A DNA stretch of 64,000 nt from Bacteroidales bacterium (GCA_020636845.1 JACJXD010000002.1:427281-491280), one strand, 5' to 3'; shown: positions 8,368-18,318, counted from the first letter of the stretch. A program made the numbers and translations. Notes: generated from the letters alone by a model not told the origin.

Positions 8368-10349
8368 AACTTTTCGCTTACTGCTTTTAATCTTTCATAA
8401 TCCCAACCATCAACTTTTTTTAGTTCTTCTGTCATTTTTGCCATAAGAGATGGATACATAATTGTAACTGTTCTTTTGGAGGGCATATAACTTCTATGAG
8501 ATAAATGAGAGAACCAATAGATTTGTTTTGCAATGTAGAATAAACTTGTAAAAGTTGAACGTTTATCCAAATCAATTTTTAATGGTAAGTCACTTTTGCT
8601 CACAAAATGAAGTAAAGCTGTATATTTACTTAGTTGAATGTAAGTACCTTGATTGATTTCGCTTTTCCCGTCGTTATAGTATAAACGGAAGTTGTGACCA
8701 TAAGCTAAATGAACTAAAGCAAATTCAAAATTATAGTCGGACAATCTTTCCTTCAATCCATTAATAGCTTTTATTTCATACTCAGCACTAGCAGATTTAA
8801 ATAGATGAAAAATCAAACGGAATGTACCCGATTGATTCATTTCTTCAACTAATGGTTTTAATGTTTTAAACAAATGATTTTCTAAGTTTTCTGCATAGTT
8901 TTCAAATGAAGAAAGAGGAGAACAATCGCCTGTCATATATCTGCCGTCATTGTGAAATACTTGGGCTATCCCTAAAACGAATTGACCATTTTCTGACAAT
9001 GTAGAACCGATTCCTATTACTAATTCATCTTTCAGTTTATCTTCTTTTTCAATTGTCCAGGCAGTTCCTCCTAATTTTGCATAAGAATTTAATGCGATGT
9101 TTGTCATTGTAAAAGCATTCAAATTTTGACGTATAGTTTCAATTTGAATATCCTGAGTTGGTATGCCATTACCTATAAATTTTGCTTTGCAAACGAAATA
9201 AGGAGAATTCCTAGGACTTAATTTTTCTTGCAATTCATTAACGATAATATAGATTAAATCACATTCAAGTAGTTTTTCATCATAAATTACGTCTTTATAA
9301 CTTTCTAAGTCCTTCGTAATTGTGGTTTTAAAATAGAAACTTAATGAGTTAAAATGGAAAACTTCTTTTAGTTTGGCTTCTATTTTTTTTATAAAACCTT
9401 CTGTTTCTCCTTGATATTCAGATGGGCAAATTATGCCAATATTTATTTGTTTATTCTGGTAAAGTTCCAATGAGTAGGGTTGATACGTTTTGACCATTTG
9501 GTCATAATATTTTAATCCTTGAGTGTTTTTGCGGTTGCTATAAAAATATCGTTGTGGCTTACCAATAATTTCTGATTTAATGAGTTCGTTTTCAAATGGC
9601 AAATATTTTTTAGAAATTGAGTTTAGACTTAATTCGAAAGGAAACCTAATTTCCGCTTTATTTTTATCAAGCCATTTGTAAAAAACATCAATTACTGAAA
9701 ATGCTTTTGAATTCTTATTCTCTTCATTAACAATTTGATCATATTTTGTTGTTGCTCCTTTTGTTTCTAAAAAACGTTTTAGAGATTGTCTATTTGCAAA
9801 AATTCTTTCTTCATCTCCTTTCAATCCTTTTATGTCAATTCCGTATTTTTCAAATTCTGCTTTGCTCCAAGAGAATGAATTTTTAAGAGATGTTGATAAT
9901 GAAAATCCTAACAACAATTTATTTTCTTTAGAGAAAAAACAAGGAGCAAAATGAACTATTCTATTTACTACTAATCCTTCAATGTCTTTATTTAAGATAT
10001 CTTTTGAAGACAATATTTCCCAAGAATTTGAATGCTTATTTTTAAAAACTCTATATCCTTTATTTTCTGCAAAATCAATTATAGCCCTTTCAAGTATTTT
10101 CGAAAGTATTTTTGCTTTTTCTGCAAAATCAATTTCTATTCTTTTACAATTAGGTGGAAGTTCTTTACTTTCGTTCTTTTCCCATATCAAAATTTTATCA
10201 TTATCTCGGTAAAATGAAAGGTTAGGAAATTTATCTTTCAGAGCACTAAATGTTTCCTTTGAAGCATAAGAACTATAATCAACGGAAATAATTGATGTAA
10301 TTTTTGTAGGAATATCTACTTGATAGAAATTTAAAAATAATCCACTCAT
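8355..10349 (-). CDS. Catalytically inactive prokaryotic Argonaute (MID-PIWI)
   Basis: In this 664-residue protein the MID part keeps the guide 5'-end pocket: Tyr384 and Lys388 in YFVCK, then Gln399 in GIPTQ. The PIWI domain runs from about 400 to the end, with the typical NIALNSYAKLGGTAW segment and a C-terminal IAKQIYWFSHL...SKRTVTIMYPS. The catalytic tetrad is broken: the first Asp site reads VIGIGST (Gly448), and the expected second Asp region reads LIFHLFKSA. It should therefore bind a guide and target without cutting and signal to a partner, here the overlapping nuclease. N-terminal 250 residues match no domain I recognise with confidence; a PAZ domain may be absent or degenerate. Confidence 0.88.
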   Translation of the reverse strand: MSGLFLNFYQVDIPTKITSIISVDYSSYASKETFSALKDKFPNLSFYRDNDKILIWEKNESKELPPNCKRIEIDFAEKAKILSKILERAIIDFAENKGYRVFKNKHSNSWEILSSKDILNKDIEGLVVNRIVHFAPCFFSKENKLLLGFSLSTSLKNSFSWSKAEFEKYGIDIKGLKGDEERIFANRQSLKRFLETKGATTKYDQIVNEENKNSKAFSVIDVFYKWLDKNKAEIRFPFELSLNSISKKYLPFENELIKSEIIGKPQRYFYSNRKNTQGLKYYDQMVKTYQPYSLELYQNKQINIGIICPSEYQGETEGFIKKIEAKLKEVFHFNSLSFYFKTTITKDLESYKDVIYDEKLLECDLIYIIVNELQEKLSPRNSPYFVCKAKFIGNGIPTQDIQIETIRQNLNAFTMTNIALNSYAKLGGTAWTIEKEDKLKDELVIGIGSTLSENGQFVLGIAQVFHNDGRYMTGDCSPLSSFENYAENLENHLFKTLKPLVEEMNQSGTFRLIFHLFKSASAEYEIKAINGLKERLSDYNFEFALVHLAYGHNFRLYYNDGKSEINQGTYIQLSKYTALLHFVSKSDLPLKIDLDKRSTFTSLFYIAKQIYWFSHLSHRSYMPSKRTVTIMYPSLMAKMTEELKKVDGWDYERLKAVSEKLWFI

Positions 10350-10711
10350 TTATTAAGAATAATTATTGTACATAGAGTTCGCTAAACTTGTTGCTAACGG
10401 AATAATGTATATCCCATAATATATAAACATCCAATTTAACATATATTAAATCAAATTTATAAAATATCTTAAAGACAAAAAGTATTTATTTACTAATTGA
10501 ATACTTTTTGTTTTAAATGTGAACCGTTTTGCTTTGGATTTGTAAACAAGGTGGCTTTATGCTAAGATTTTAACCCGACTTACTTATGGTTTAATAATAG
10601 TTTATCGGATTATGAAATTCTTATAGTAACCAAAAGTCGGATGGCATGTCCGGCTCAACGATTTTTCTGTTACATATCCGATTTTGGCAGGCGGTGTAGA
10701 AAATACTATTA
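10350..10711. other. AT-rich gap upstream of the Argonaute gene
   Basis: This 362-base stretch holds no convincing gene. It must contain the promoter of the Argonaute gene, but no TAnnTTTG box is obvious. A copy of AGTTCGCTA lies at 10376-10384 (also found at the other end of the defence cassette) and a hairpin lies at 10475-10511. Confidence 0.6.
10475..10516 (-). terminator. Possible terminator downstream of the exported protein gene
   Basis: Perfect 12-bp stem ACAAAAAGTATT / AATACTTTTTGT with a 13-base loop. Read on the minus strand the stem ends in TTTTTGT. It is about 200 bases beyond the stop of the gene ending at 10712, so assignment is tentative. Confidence 0.5.
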
Positions 10712-11362
10712 TTAAAATGAATATCCAAAAGATAATCCAACCCAAGGAAAATCGCCAAACGATTCCGGCAAGGTTGAAGCAAAATACATTCCTCCTATCC
10801 TGAATAATAGACCTTTACTTCCTTGATAACGATAGCCTACCTGAGGAACTAACAGCTGTTCGGGGAATGAATACCCCAGACCAATTTCTATAAAGTTTTT
10901 TGATTTCCCGTAGAGATAATTTATTTCAGGTACGAAATCACCCAAAAATCCGACTGTACAACCTAGGATAATCCCACTTCTGTCAGTTAAGGGTAACAGC
11001 CTGTCATAGTTAACAGAAACCAAAATGCCCTTGCCTCCAATTTCAACATATACAGCGTTTTTCCTGATTTCGTACACCGATTTTATTATTTTGGGGCCAA
11101 GAATATATGACGTTCCTTGTTTAAAGAGAAACGCATTTTTGTGAATAGCATTATATTTATAGTCAAGTAATTCGTTTTTATCTATGTATGAATTAATCCA
11201 ATGCCCATTTTGCTTCATCTCAAAGTAAACATGAGAGTCTGTAATACTATCGATATGACATGCGATTGAGTCGTTGTTGGATCGTACAATTAAATCAAGG
11301 TTTTGTGATTTTCCCGGAGCAAGGATTGATAAAAAAAATATTAATGCAATAAATTTTTTCAT
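10712..11362 (-). CDS. Exported hypothetical protein, possible small outer-membrane barrel
   Basis: The ATG at 11362 gives a clean signal peptide (KKFIALIFFLSILAPGKSQ); the reading frame stays open to a TTG at 11380 but that adds nothing useful. After a short N-terminal domain of strands (LDLIVRSNNDSIACHIDSIT), the C-terminal 110 residues alternate polar and hydrophobic residues and end in an aromatic (VGLSFGYSF), as outer-membrane beta-barrels do. The promoter just upstream is close to consensus. Family is not recognised; the barrel call is inference. Confidence 0.7.
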   Translation of the reverse strand: MKKFIALIFFLSILAPGKSQNLDLIVRSNNDSIACHIDSITDSHVYFEMKQNGHWINSYIDKNELLDYKYNAIHKNAFLFKQGTSYILGPKIIKSVYEIRKNAVYVEIGGKGILVSVNYDRLLPLTDRSGIILGCTVGFLGDFVPEINYLYGKSKNFIEIGLGYSFPEQLLVPQVGYRYQGSKGLLFRIGGMYFASTLPESFGDFPWVGLSFGYSF

Positions 11363-11396
11363 CTCCCACAATTTAATCAAACAACACTTAATTAGA

Positions 11397-11427
11397 CAAA
11401 GATATTGTATAATTAACCGTATGTCAA
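11397..11427 (-). promoter_or_regulatory. Bacteroidota-type promoter for the gene ending at 10712
   Basis: On the minus strand TTG (11427-11425) is followed by 20 bases and TATCTTTG (11404-11397), matching the TTTG-N19-21-TAnnTTTG pattern of the primary sigma factor in this phylum. The ATG at 11362 lies 34 bases downstream. Confidence 0.75.
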
Positions 11428-11653
11428 GCCTGTATCACTCTGGGTTGCGTTTTAAATTACTTATTGTCAGTTTGTTGTGAATTATCTTAAAAATGGTTAC
11501 ACAACACGTAGCAAATTATGTGTAAAAATGACGGTATCGTAAGAAGGTATGGTGAAGGTTTTCAACTCAGATTTTTTTTCAAAAAGAAGAATTAATTGCA
11601 ACAATTATTCAGGAAATTCTATATTTAAATGAATTCTAAAACTGTAATTGTAA

Positions 11654-13984
11654 ATGAGTATGAGTCGTTTATCAAATTTTCTGATTAAATTGGTTTGTGT
11701 CGCTTCTGTTTTTTCTATTACAGCAGTATATGGCCAAACTCCAGCTGAGATGCCAACGAGCCGAATGTTTCTTATCCAATCGGCAATGAATTATGGAGAA
11801 AATAGCGGGGGGTACTGGGATATACCCAACTCTCCAAGTCAAATAGCCAGAGGTTCCAACATCCAAGTTTGGGATTTGGATGGAGGTATGGATCGAAAAT
11901 TTACATTACACCCATCGTCTTCCGCTGGTTTTTATGAAATACAGGTGGGAACAACCTCGAATGCAAGAGTCGATATCGATTACTGCAAAGCAGACAATGG
12001 AACAAACGTAAGAGCATGGGATGCAAACGGCAGCACTTGTCAACGTTTCCTTTTTCAGCATTTAGGAAATGGACGGTTTAAAATTTTCGACTACAACGGA
12101 AAGGTTCTTTGCCTGGCAAATCGGAGTAGTAATAATGGCTCTAATGTTCATATTTGGGATAACCATGACGGCCCTTGGATGGAGTGGTACCTGATTGATG
12201 CACAATCGGGACAACCTTATATTCCGCAGGAAAATTACGCATCAATGCCAAATACTAACGACTTGAACTCACCTATACTATACAGGTTCGAGGAGGCTGA
12301 AGATATGGTGTATGGGAAGGTTGGACTGTTCGACGATGGTAGCGTAAAATATACTTTTGCCATTATCCGTAAGCCAAACAAGTCGAAGGTAGTTTACAAA
12401 GCAGAATTTTATGATCCTTACGGTCCAAGGCCTCTTACAGGAAGTGGCGTAATGAAAGTCAATAATAACCCTTACGATTACGACCAATATGACTACTGGG
12501 TAATTTTCAACGGGCAGAAAATGGGACCCTATGACCGTATTTACGATATGCATCAGAATAAGCCCAATATTGACAAGTGGGTTTCGAAAGATGGAAAATA
12601 TATCAGTTTTTCGGCGGTTAAGGGGCAAAAATATGCTGCCATAATCGGGAATAAAGAAGTTACCTCTTTTTGGAATTTTTCCCAAGCACCTTCTTACGAT
12701 CCTGACTTTGGTAAAAACACCTATGCCATGAAATGGTCGAACAATGATACTCGACTTGTTGAGAACGGTGTATTTAAGTTAAAGGGATGGAAGGTGATAG
12801 AAAACGTATCCTATTCCGATGACGGACAGAATCTGCTATATGTTGGTGCCGAAACCAATGGAGATGAACGTTTTGTTTACCTGAACCATCAAAAAATAGC
12901 CGGTCCTTACTATTTGGTATCAAACGCTGGTTTTATTCCCGGCACCGATAAGCCTTACATCGATGGCTTCAACCATAGGGTTGTTAATGGGAAATCGGTC
13001 TATAGTCATGGATTTGTTCAGATAGGCGATCGAAAAATACCCATTCCCGATAACTACAGCGTTAATCCATTCTACTTTGCGGGTCAATGGGTTAGCTTTG
13101 TTGTTGATAAATCCAACGACGAATACAAGGGCGATGATTTTTATAAGAGAAAAACAAGTTGGATTTATGAGTATAACTATGTAACCGACGAACTCCTTAA
13201 ACATGAGGGGTATGCAAGTGTGTTGACTACCGACATTCTTAATGGAACGTTTTACTATAGCGCTTTCAATGCAAATGGCGATAAGTTATTGGTTAAGCAG
13301 GGCGGCAAAATTATTAGCCAAATGAACCGCAAGGATTATGGCGAGAATGCTCCGTTCTTTAGAGTTGGCCCAAATGATGATGTGTTTACCTTCAATAACA
13401 TGAAATTTATGGGGCCATATACAATTACTCTTAATGGAGAACCATTCACTCCAGCGGGCAATCAAATTATGGAGATTGGACTTTCAAGCCGATTTAATCC
13501 GACAACAGGTAAAGTTCAAATGCATATCCGGAAGGATCGTTCGCTCGATGGAACAAAGAATAGATTCATAAATGGTAATGTCAGTTTCGACTTTGAGGGT
13601 TGGGTTGCCGATTTAAGCGTTACTTATGCCGTACAAAGCAACGATATATTCTTTGCAACCAAAAACTTTGATGCTAAAAAGAATATTTATTTCGAAATCT
13701 TTAAAAACGGGAAGTTGGCTGTTGAAGGACAGTGGTATAACATAACCCTACTGGAAATTGCTCCAGACGGAAGTCGGTTTGCCACGCTTGTTTCCGATTC
13801 GCAATCTTCGAGAACGATTCAATCATATTATACTCTTAATCAAAACATGAACTACAAGCGGACATTGATACTTGATGGCAAAAATATGGGTGATAGCTAT
13901 GGAATTCCAGCATGGTCCAATGCAAAGCAAAAGTTCTTAACCCTTCAAGCTACCAATGGAATTATAAAAATGGTTGAATTGTAA
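11654..13984 (+). CDS. Exported protein with N-terminal ricin-type lectin domain and long C-terminal beta-repeat region
   Basis: A signal peptide ends in TAVYGQ. Residues about 35-185 form a beta-trefoil ricin-type lectin domain with repeated QxW-like units: NIQVWDLDGG, NVRAWDANGS, NVHIWDNHDG. The remaining 590 residues contain many strand-rich units (YSDDGQNLLYVGAE, APDGSRFATLVSD, NGVFKLKGWKVI) that look like a WD40/PD40-type propeller, but I do not recognise a named family. The lectin domain is closely related to the two in the protein at 18908. ATG 11654 and 11660 are both possible starts. Likely role is binding a glycan or wall component outside the inner membrane. Confidence 0.78.
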   Translation: MSMSRLSNFLIKLVCVASVFSITAVYGQTPAEMPTSRMFLIQSAMNYGENSGGYWDIPNSPSQIARGSNIQVWDLDGGMDRKFTLHPSSSAGFYEIQVGTTSNARVDIDYCKADNGTNVRAWDANGSTCQRFLFQHLGNGRFKIFDYNGKVLCLANRSSNNGSNVHIWDNHDGPWMEWYLIDAQSGQPYIPQENYASMPNTNDLNSPILYRFEEAEDMVYGKVGLFDDGSVKYTFAIIRKPNKSKVVYKAEFYDPYGPRPLTGSGVMKVNNNPYDYDQYDYWVIFNGQKMGPYDRIYDMHQNKPNIDKWVSKDGKYISFSAVKGQKYAAIIGNKEVTSFWNFSQAPSYDPDFGKNTYAMKWSNNDTRLVENGVFKLKGWKVIENVSYSDDGQNLLYVGAETNGDERFVYLNHQKIAGPYYLVSNAGFIPGTDKPYIDGFNHRVVNGKSVYSHGFVQIGDRKIPIPDNYSVNPFYFAGQWVSFVVDKSNDEYKGDDFYKRKTSWIYEYNYVTDELLKHEGYASVLTTDILNGTFYYSAFNANGDKLLVKQGGKIISQMNRKDYGENAPFFRVGPNDDVFTFNNMKFMGPYTITLNGEPFTPAGNQIMEIGLSSRFNPTTGKVQMHIRKDRSLDGTKNRFINGNVSFDFEGWVADLSVTYAVQSNDIFFATKNFDAKKNIYFEIFKNGKLAVEGQWYNITLLEIAPDGSRFATLVSDSQSSRTIQSYYTLNQNMNYKRTLILDGKNMGDSYGIPAWSNAKQKFLTLQATNGIIKMVEL

Positions 13985-14047
13985 TCCTATTTTTTCAAAA
14001 AAATCAACTGTAATAAACAGTTGTCTTAATTCATAACTTGGAATGGG

Positions 14048-14998
14048 ATGGTAACATTGGAAGAGTTAAAACAAAAGTGCCATAACGATTTAATAGACAA
14101 ATTGGCAAGGCTGGAGCCTCTTCGACGAAAGGTTCTGTTTACCGATTTGCTGATTTTAATTCTGATCGTGGTTCCAATTGTTTATGTAGTTGCAACTTTG
14201 GTATCGTTGGGTAAAAATGCTCCAACTGCCGAGGTTGCAACTCCTTTCATTCTTCTTGCCATTATGGTTACTGCTGCTATTATCATAAGATATGTAACAA
14301 GATTTAGCAGAATGATGCTTCACGAGCAACGTCAACGTTTGGTAATGGAAGCCATCAACCCTAATTGGCATTTCGAGGCAAAAAACTGTATATCAGAACA
14401 AGAATACGTCAATGCAGAGCTGTCCGAGCAAAAGTTAATTAAGTATTCAGGCAGTGATTTAGTAACAGGAATTCTTGATGGAGTTCAATTTATAGGCTCT
14501 AAATTTATTGATGTTTCTAAGGCTTATAGCACAAAAAAGTATATTACCACAAGAGGTTTTCTGTTAACCGCCAATGTCGAAAAAACTGTTCAGGGAAAAA
14601 TATTCATCGATATTAATATTCCCAACTTAATGCTTGGCGGTTTAGGCGAAAGTATTCTCGGACGAAAGAGTGGACAACGGGTTACAATGGGCAATCCCGA
14701 GTTTGACAAGCATTTTGTGGTTTACGCTACGAACCAAGACGAGGCATTTCGTATCGTTAATCAACCAATTATGGATGCCTTATTGCTTTTTCGTAAGCAA
14801 AGCCAGTATATATATCCGGTTACCTTTTCGTTTATTGGATCTAAAATTTACTGTGCTATTACGTTTGGTCATGATCCACTTTTGTTTGGTTCGTATAGTT
14901 CGGTGCTAAAGTATAAGACCTTAGAGCTATGGCATAGCATATTCTCTATGTACGAAAATGTAATTCGTGAATTTAACTTGGGTAGCAAAAATTTATAA
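14048..14998 (+). CDS. DUF3137-like membrane protein
   Basis: Two membrane helices lie near the N-terminus (about 33-55 and 62-82), separated by a short loop, and a 230-residue soluble domain follows. The late pattern NPEFDKHFVVYATNQDEAFRIVNQPIMDALLLF matches the DUF3137 family signature, in which an EFxxxFxVYxxDxxEA segment recurs; function of that family is unknown. The gene starts 63 bases after the ricin-domain gene on the same strand and is probably co-transcribed, placing it in the ricin/CHAT/sigma module. Confidence 0.75.
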   Translation: MVTLEELKQKCHNDLIDKLARLEPLRRKVLFTDLLILILIVVPIVYVVATLVSLGKNAPTAEVATPFILLAIMVTAAIIIRYVTRFSRMMLHEQRQRLVMEAINPNWHFEAKNCISEQEYVNAELSEQKLIKYSGSDLVTGILDGVQFIGSKFIDVSKAYSTKKYITTRGFLLTANVEKTVQGKIFIDINIPNLMLGGLGESILGRKSGQRVTMGNPEFDKHFVVYATNQDEAFRIVNQPIMDALLLFRKQSQYIYPVTFSFIGSKIYCAITFGHDPLLFGSYSSVLKYKTLELWHSIFSMYENVIREFNLGSKNL

Positions 14999-15393
14999 TT
15001 TGGAATAAGAAAGCGAAGAAGAATTTTTGCTATTGCAACATTGAGTGGTTGTTTCGGACCTTAGGGCTATCTATTCGTTACTTTCTTAAGCGTGAATTTC
15101 TCCTGAACCCGAAACTGTATCTTTTTTTGAATAGGGTTAATAATTTGGCTAATAAGAAAGAGTTACTCGATTATCGGTTTAAGTAGCCCGGTTGTCATGT
15201 TTGTTCGAAGTGAAAAAAAAGGTTTTAATAGACAACACCTTCTCGGATCCCTCATCTATTAATACTTTCTTGGGTAAAAAAATAACAGAGTCAGAACAAG
15301 CACCGGCTCGATTCTTACACACAATGCCTTACATCTCTGATTGGAATGAAATAGCCTTTCATTTATTCTAATTAAATTTGCCGCATATAATCA
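14999..15393. other. Gap before the CHAT gene, with a short ORF remnant
   Basis: Of these 395 bases, 15000-15180 show nothing recognisable. From 15183 to 15371 there is an open frame with credible coding character (see separate entry). No clear promoter box for the CHAT gene is seen. Confidence 0.5.
15210..15371 (+). pseudogene. Short ORF or gene remnant upstream of the CHAT gene
   Basis: The frame is open from 15183 to a TAA at 15369-15371 with no ATG; GTG at 15210 is the best start and gives 53 residues beginning VKKKVLIDNTFSD and ending SDWNEIAFHLF. The composition is protein-like rather than random, and the ORF is only 22 bases from the CHAT start. It could be the 3' end of a gene whose front was lost, or a real tiny leader gene. 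No family recognised. Confidence 0.3.
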
Positions 15394-18318
15394 ATGCTTA
15401 TGAAGAACCATATTTTAATACTCATCTTATTGTTATCCGGATATGCTTGTTTTTCACAAACTCATTATGATTTCAGTAAATTCAGACAGTTCCCTTCTGA
15501 TAGCAATAGTTTGAAACTATACACTAAACTTTGTGATTCAAAAGAATTTGACAGGGCAATTGCGTACGGCGATAGTTTAAGGCAAATTTATACAGAAACC
15601 CAGCAATGGCATTGCTACCATTTTTTTACAAACACTATTGCTCACACCTACGCATCAAGAAGAAAATATGCTGATGCAGTAAGAGTATATGAACAGGCAA
15701 TGCCATTATTGAAATCAAACATAGATACCTTTTCTGTTGAGTATATTTATACATGTTCCAGCCTATGTAACTTTTATTACTATCTCAATCAATCCAACAA
15801 ATCAGACAGCATTGCTCTTTACTTGTATTCTCTCCTTAAATCCCGAGGTGTTAGCGATTCTATAGCCGTTAATACCTTTGTTGATATTTCCGGTGGATTG
15901 GCATCTTTATCTCATTTTACAGAGGCATACGATGCTTTAATTACTTGTAAAAAAATTGCTGAAAAGAATAGTTGGCATTTTTATCTTAAAAACATACCCG
16001 TATTCTTGGGTTACACAGCACTAATGGAAGGAAAGGATGACGCTTCTCAGGTTTTTTACGAGGAAAGTCTTGTCCGAAATTCATTGGAAAGCTATCAGGA
16101 TTCTATAAATTATTTATTTGGCATTGAGGGAGTAACGCAACTTTACCTTAAAGGAGGGAGTTATAGCGATTGCATCAATTGGGGTAAAAGAGCACTAAGC
16201 ATAAATGAGGAACTTCGAGTTCACCACAGAATGCCAAATTACAGTAACTTCCGCACTAATTTCAATTCATTAATTTACAAATCATACCTTAAGTTAGGCG
16301 ATACGCAAAGGGGCGATTCAATCTTTAATTATCTTGTAAAAATTGAATCGGAACAGAAAAACAATGACAAATTAGTTCAACTTTTCCTTGAGTATGCTGA
16401 AATCAAACTTCATTCTGGTCAGGTCAACATTGCCTTGTCCTATTATCTAAAGGCCAAGCAGGTAGCCGATTCTATTGGTTATATGAACTCTATTTACTAT
16501 GCTGATATTTTTATAGGGCTTAGTGAAACCAATTATTCGCTCGGTAATTTCCTTGAAGCAGCTAAACAAGCCCAAAGAGGATTCGAAATCTTTACAGCTA
16601 ACTCAAACAAATCGAACATCTATCAAATTCCCGATTCTAACCTCACGCAGAATGCAAATGAAAAATTCAAACTGTTTCTCGATAAACTAGTTGCGTTATA
16701 TGGTTTATATAATTTAAGCCCAAGTGAGGAATTGGGAAATTCCATCATCAACCATTTCACAGTTTTCGATGAAGCCACTCGAATAGCATTATCCGATAGC
16801 CACGACGAAAAGTTTATTGAAGAGAGACAAATCCAATATAAAAAAGCCCTTGACGGATTGGTCGATTTTTTTGCAATTCATCAAAAGGGCACTTCTTATG
16901 AAGCCAAACAACTTTTTTTGCAGAAAATGGTTTTGAACGGTAAAGCGATGAGGTTATATCAACAGATTCAGGAGAACAAAATGTTAGATACATATTCATC
17001 AAATAAGGACTTTTTTGCAAAATACCGGGATACAAAAAATGAGATTATTAAGATTAATGGCAAGAGAGATTTGGCAAAAAAGTTACACGATTCTTGTCTT
17101 GTTCGCAATTACACACTTCAGTTATCCGAGATATATGCTAATGCCTTATACTACGAATCCATTTTGAAAACAGGATCGAAGGGCAACGAAACCCTGTTAA
17201 ATATTGCTCCTTTGGAAAACTACAGCAGTATTCAACAAAAATTAAATATCGACGAAGCCCTACTCGAGTACTATTCCACCGAAAAGAACCTATTTTCTGT
17301 TTGTATTACCAAGGATACGGTTGCTACTTCGTTGAATCCAGTTGATAAATTCAGCAATCTTATTGAAAATCATTTTAGAGCAATTAAAACAGGTTCGTTA
17401 TTATCCCATGATGACACTATTTACCAGCTGTTAATTGACCCATACTCCAATCTTTTGTACGAGAAAAATCATTTGATTATAATTCCCGACGAGACCTTGA
17501 GCCAGTATCCTTTCGAGACAATTAATACTCCCGATAAGTTACCTCTGCTTTTTCGTTATAGTATATCTTATTGCTATTCTTCTTCTCTTTGGCTGAATAT
17601 TCGCTCTAAGGATAACCTTACTCAAGTAAATATCAAATCGGTTTTGGCTATCGCTCCTGATTTCAGCAAAAGCACTCCTTTAGATGAAAATCTGGCAATG
17701 CATCTTCGCTCTCCTATAATTGATGATGGAATGACTTTTCCAACAGATGGGTTCACTAAACTTCCATATACCAAATTGGAGTTGGATGGGTTAGGCAATT
17801 TAATTGAAAAAAAGAATATTCAATTCGTAGAACTTGTTGGTGATAAGGTTACAAAAAATGATTTTCTCAAAAACATTAAGGGGAAAGATATTATACATAT
17901 TGCCTCTCATGGCATTGTTGACCGAACAAATCCATTGATCTCGGGAATTGTTTTAAGCGCTATTGGGAAAACTTACAACGAGGATAACATTCTTTACCAT
18001 TACGAACTATTTAAATTGGGAATTGACGCTAAATTAGTGGTACTTTCTGCATGTAATACTGGTGTAGGTCAATTAATTTCTGGAGAAGGACTAATGGCCT
18101 TACCCCAGGGTTTTCTTTATGCCGGAGTCCCCAATGTTATTGCCTCCTTATGGAAGGTTCACGATGAGAAGACGAAGGATTTGATGTTGGCCTTCTACAA
18201 CCATCTTCTTAATGACAATGTTAACTATGCCGAGGCGCTGCGCCGGGCCAAACTCGACTGCATTAAAAAGGGCTTTTTACCGTTAGATTGGGCGGGTTTT
18301 ATTCTAATTGGAGAGTAG
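15394..18318 (+). CDS. Exported TPR-CHAT (caspase-like) protease
   Basis: A signal peptide (LILILLLSGYACFSQ; ATG 15400 also possible) precedes about 500 residues of TPR-type helical repeats. The C-terminal CHAT domain (about 660-974) has the catalytic pair: His839 in IHIASHG and Cys887 in LSACNTG, followed by the conserved EGLMALPQGFLYAGVPNVIASLWKV. CHAT proteases are caspase-clan cysteine peptidases; the best-known TPR-CHAT enzyme, Csx29, cuts a sigma-inhibiting partner. Here the protein is predicted to be outside the inner membrane, near an anti-sigma factor with a periplasmic tail and its sigma factor. That functional link is inference; the domain call is firm. Confidence 0.9.
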   Translation: MLMKNHILILILLLSGYACFSQTHYDFSKFRQFPSDSNSLKLYTKLCDSKEFDRAIAYGDSLRQIYTETQQWHCYHFFTNTIAHTYASRRKYADAVRVYEQAMPLLKSNIDTFSVEYIYTCSSLCNFYYYLNQSNKSDSIALYLYSLLKSRGVSDSIAVNTFVDISGGLASLSHFTEAYDALITCKKIAEKNSWHFYLKNIPVFLGYTALMEGKDDASQVFYEESLVRNSLESYQDSINYLFGIEGVTQLYLKGGSYSDCINWGKRALSINEELRVHHRMPNYSNFRTNFNSLIYKSYLKLGDTQRGDSIFNYLVKIESEQKNNDKLVQLFLEYAEIKLHSGQVNIALSYYLKAKQVADSIGYMNSIYYADIFIGLSETNYSLGNFLEAAKQAQRGFEIFTANSNKSNIYQIPDSNLTQNANEKFKLFLDKLVALYGLYNLSPSEELGNSIINHFTVFDEATRIALSDSHDEKFIEERQIQYKKALDGLVDFFAIHQKGTSYEAKQLFLQKMVLNGKAMRLYQQIQENKMLDTYSSNKDFFAKYRDTKNEIIKINGKRDLAKKLHDSCLVRNYTLQLSEIYANALYYESILKTGSKGNETLLNIAPLENYSSIQQKLNIDEALLEYYSTEKNLFSVCITKDTVATSLNPVDKFSNLIENHFRAIKTGSLLSHDDTIYQLLIDPYSNLLYEKNHLIIIPDETLSQYPFETINTPDKLPLLFRYSISYCYSSSLWLNIRSKDNLTQVNIKSVLAIAPDFSKSTPLDENLAMHLRSPIIDDGMTFPTDGFTKLPYTKLELDGLGNLIEKKNIQFVELVGDKVTKNDFLKNIKGKDIIHIASHGIVDRTNPLISGIVLSAIGKTYNEDNILYHYELFKLGIDAKLVVLSACNTGVGQLISGEGLMALPQGFLYAGVPNVIASLWKVHDEKTKDLMLAFYNHLLNDNVNYAEALRRAKLDCIKKGFLPLDWAGFILIGE

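Noticed and set aside
10376..10400. Integron attC site
   Set aside because: GCTAACGG resembles a core, but no paired GTTRRRY core, no folded attC structure and no integrase are visible.
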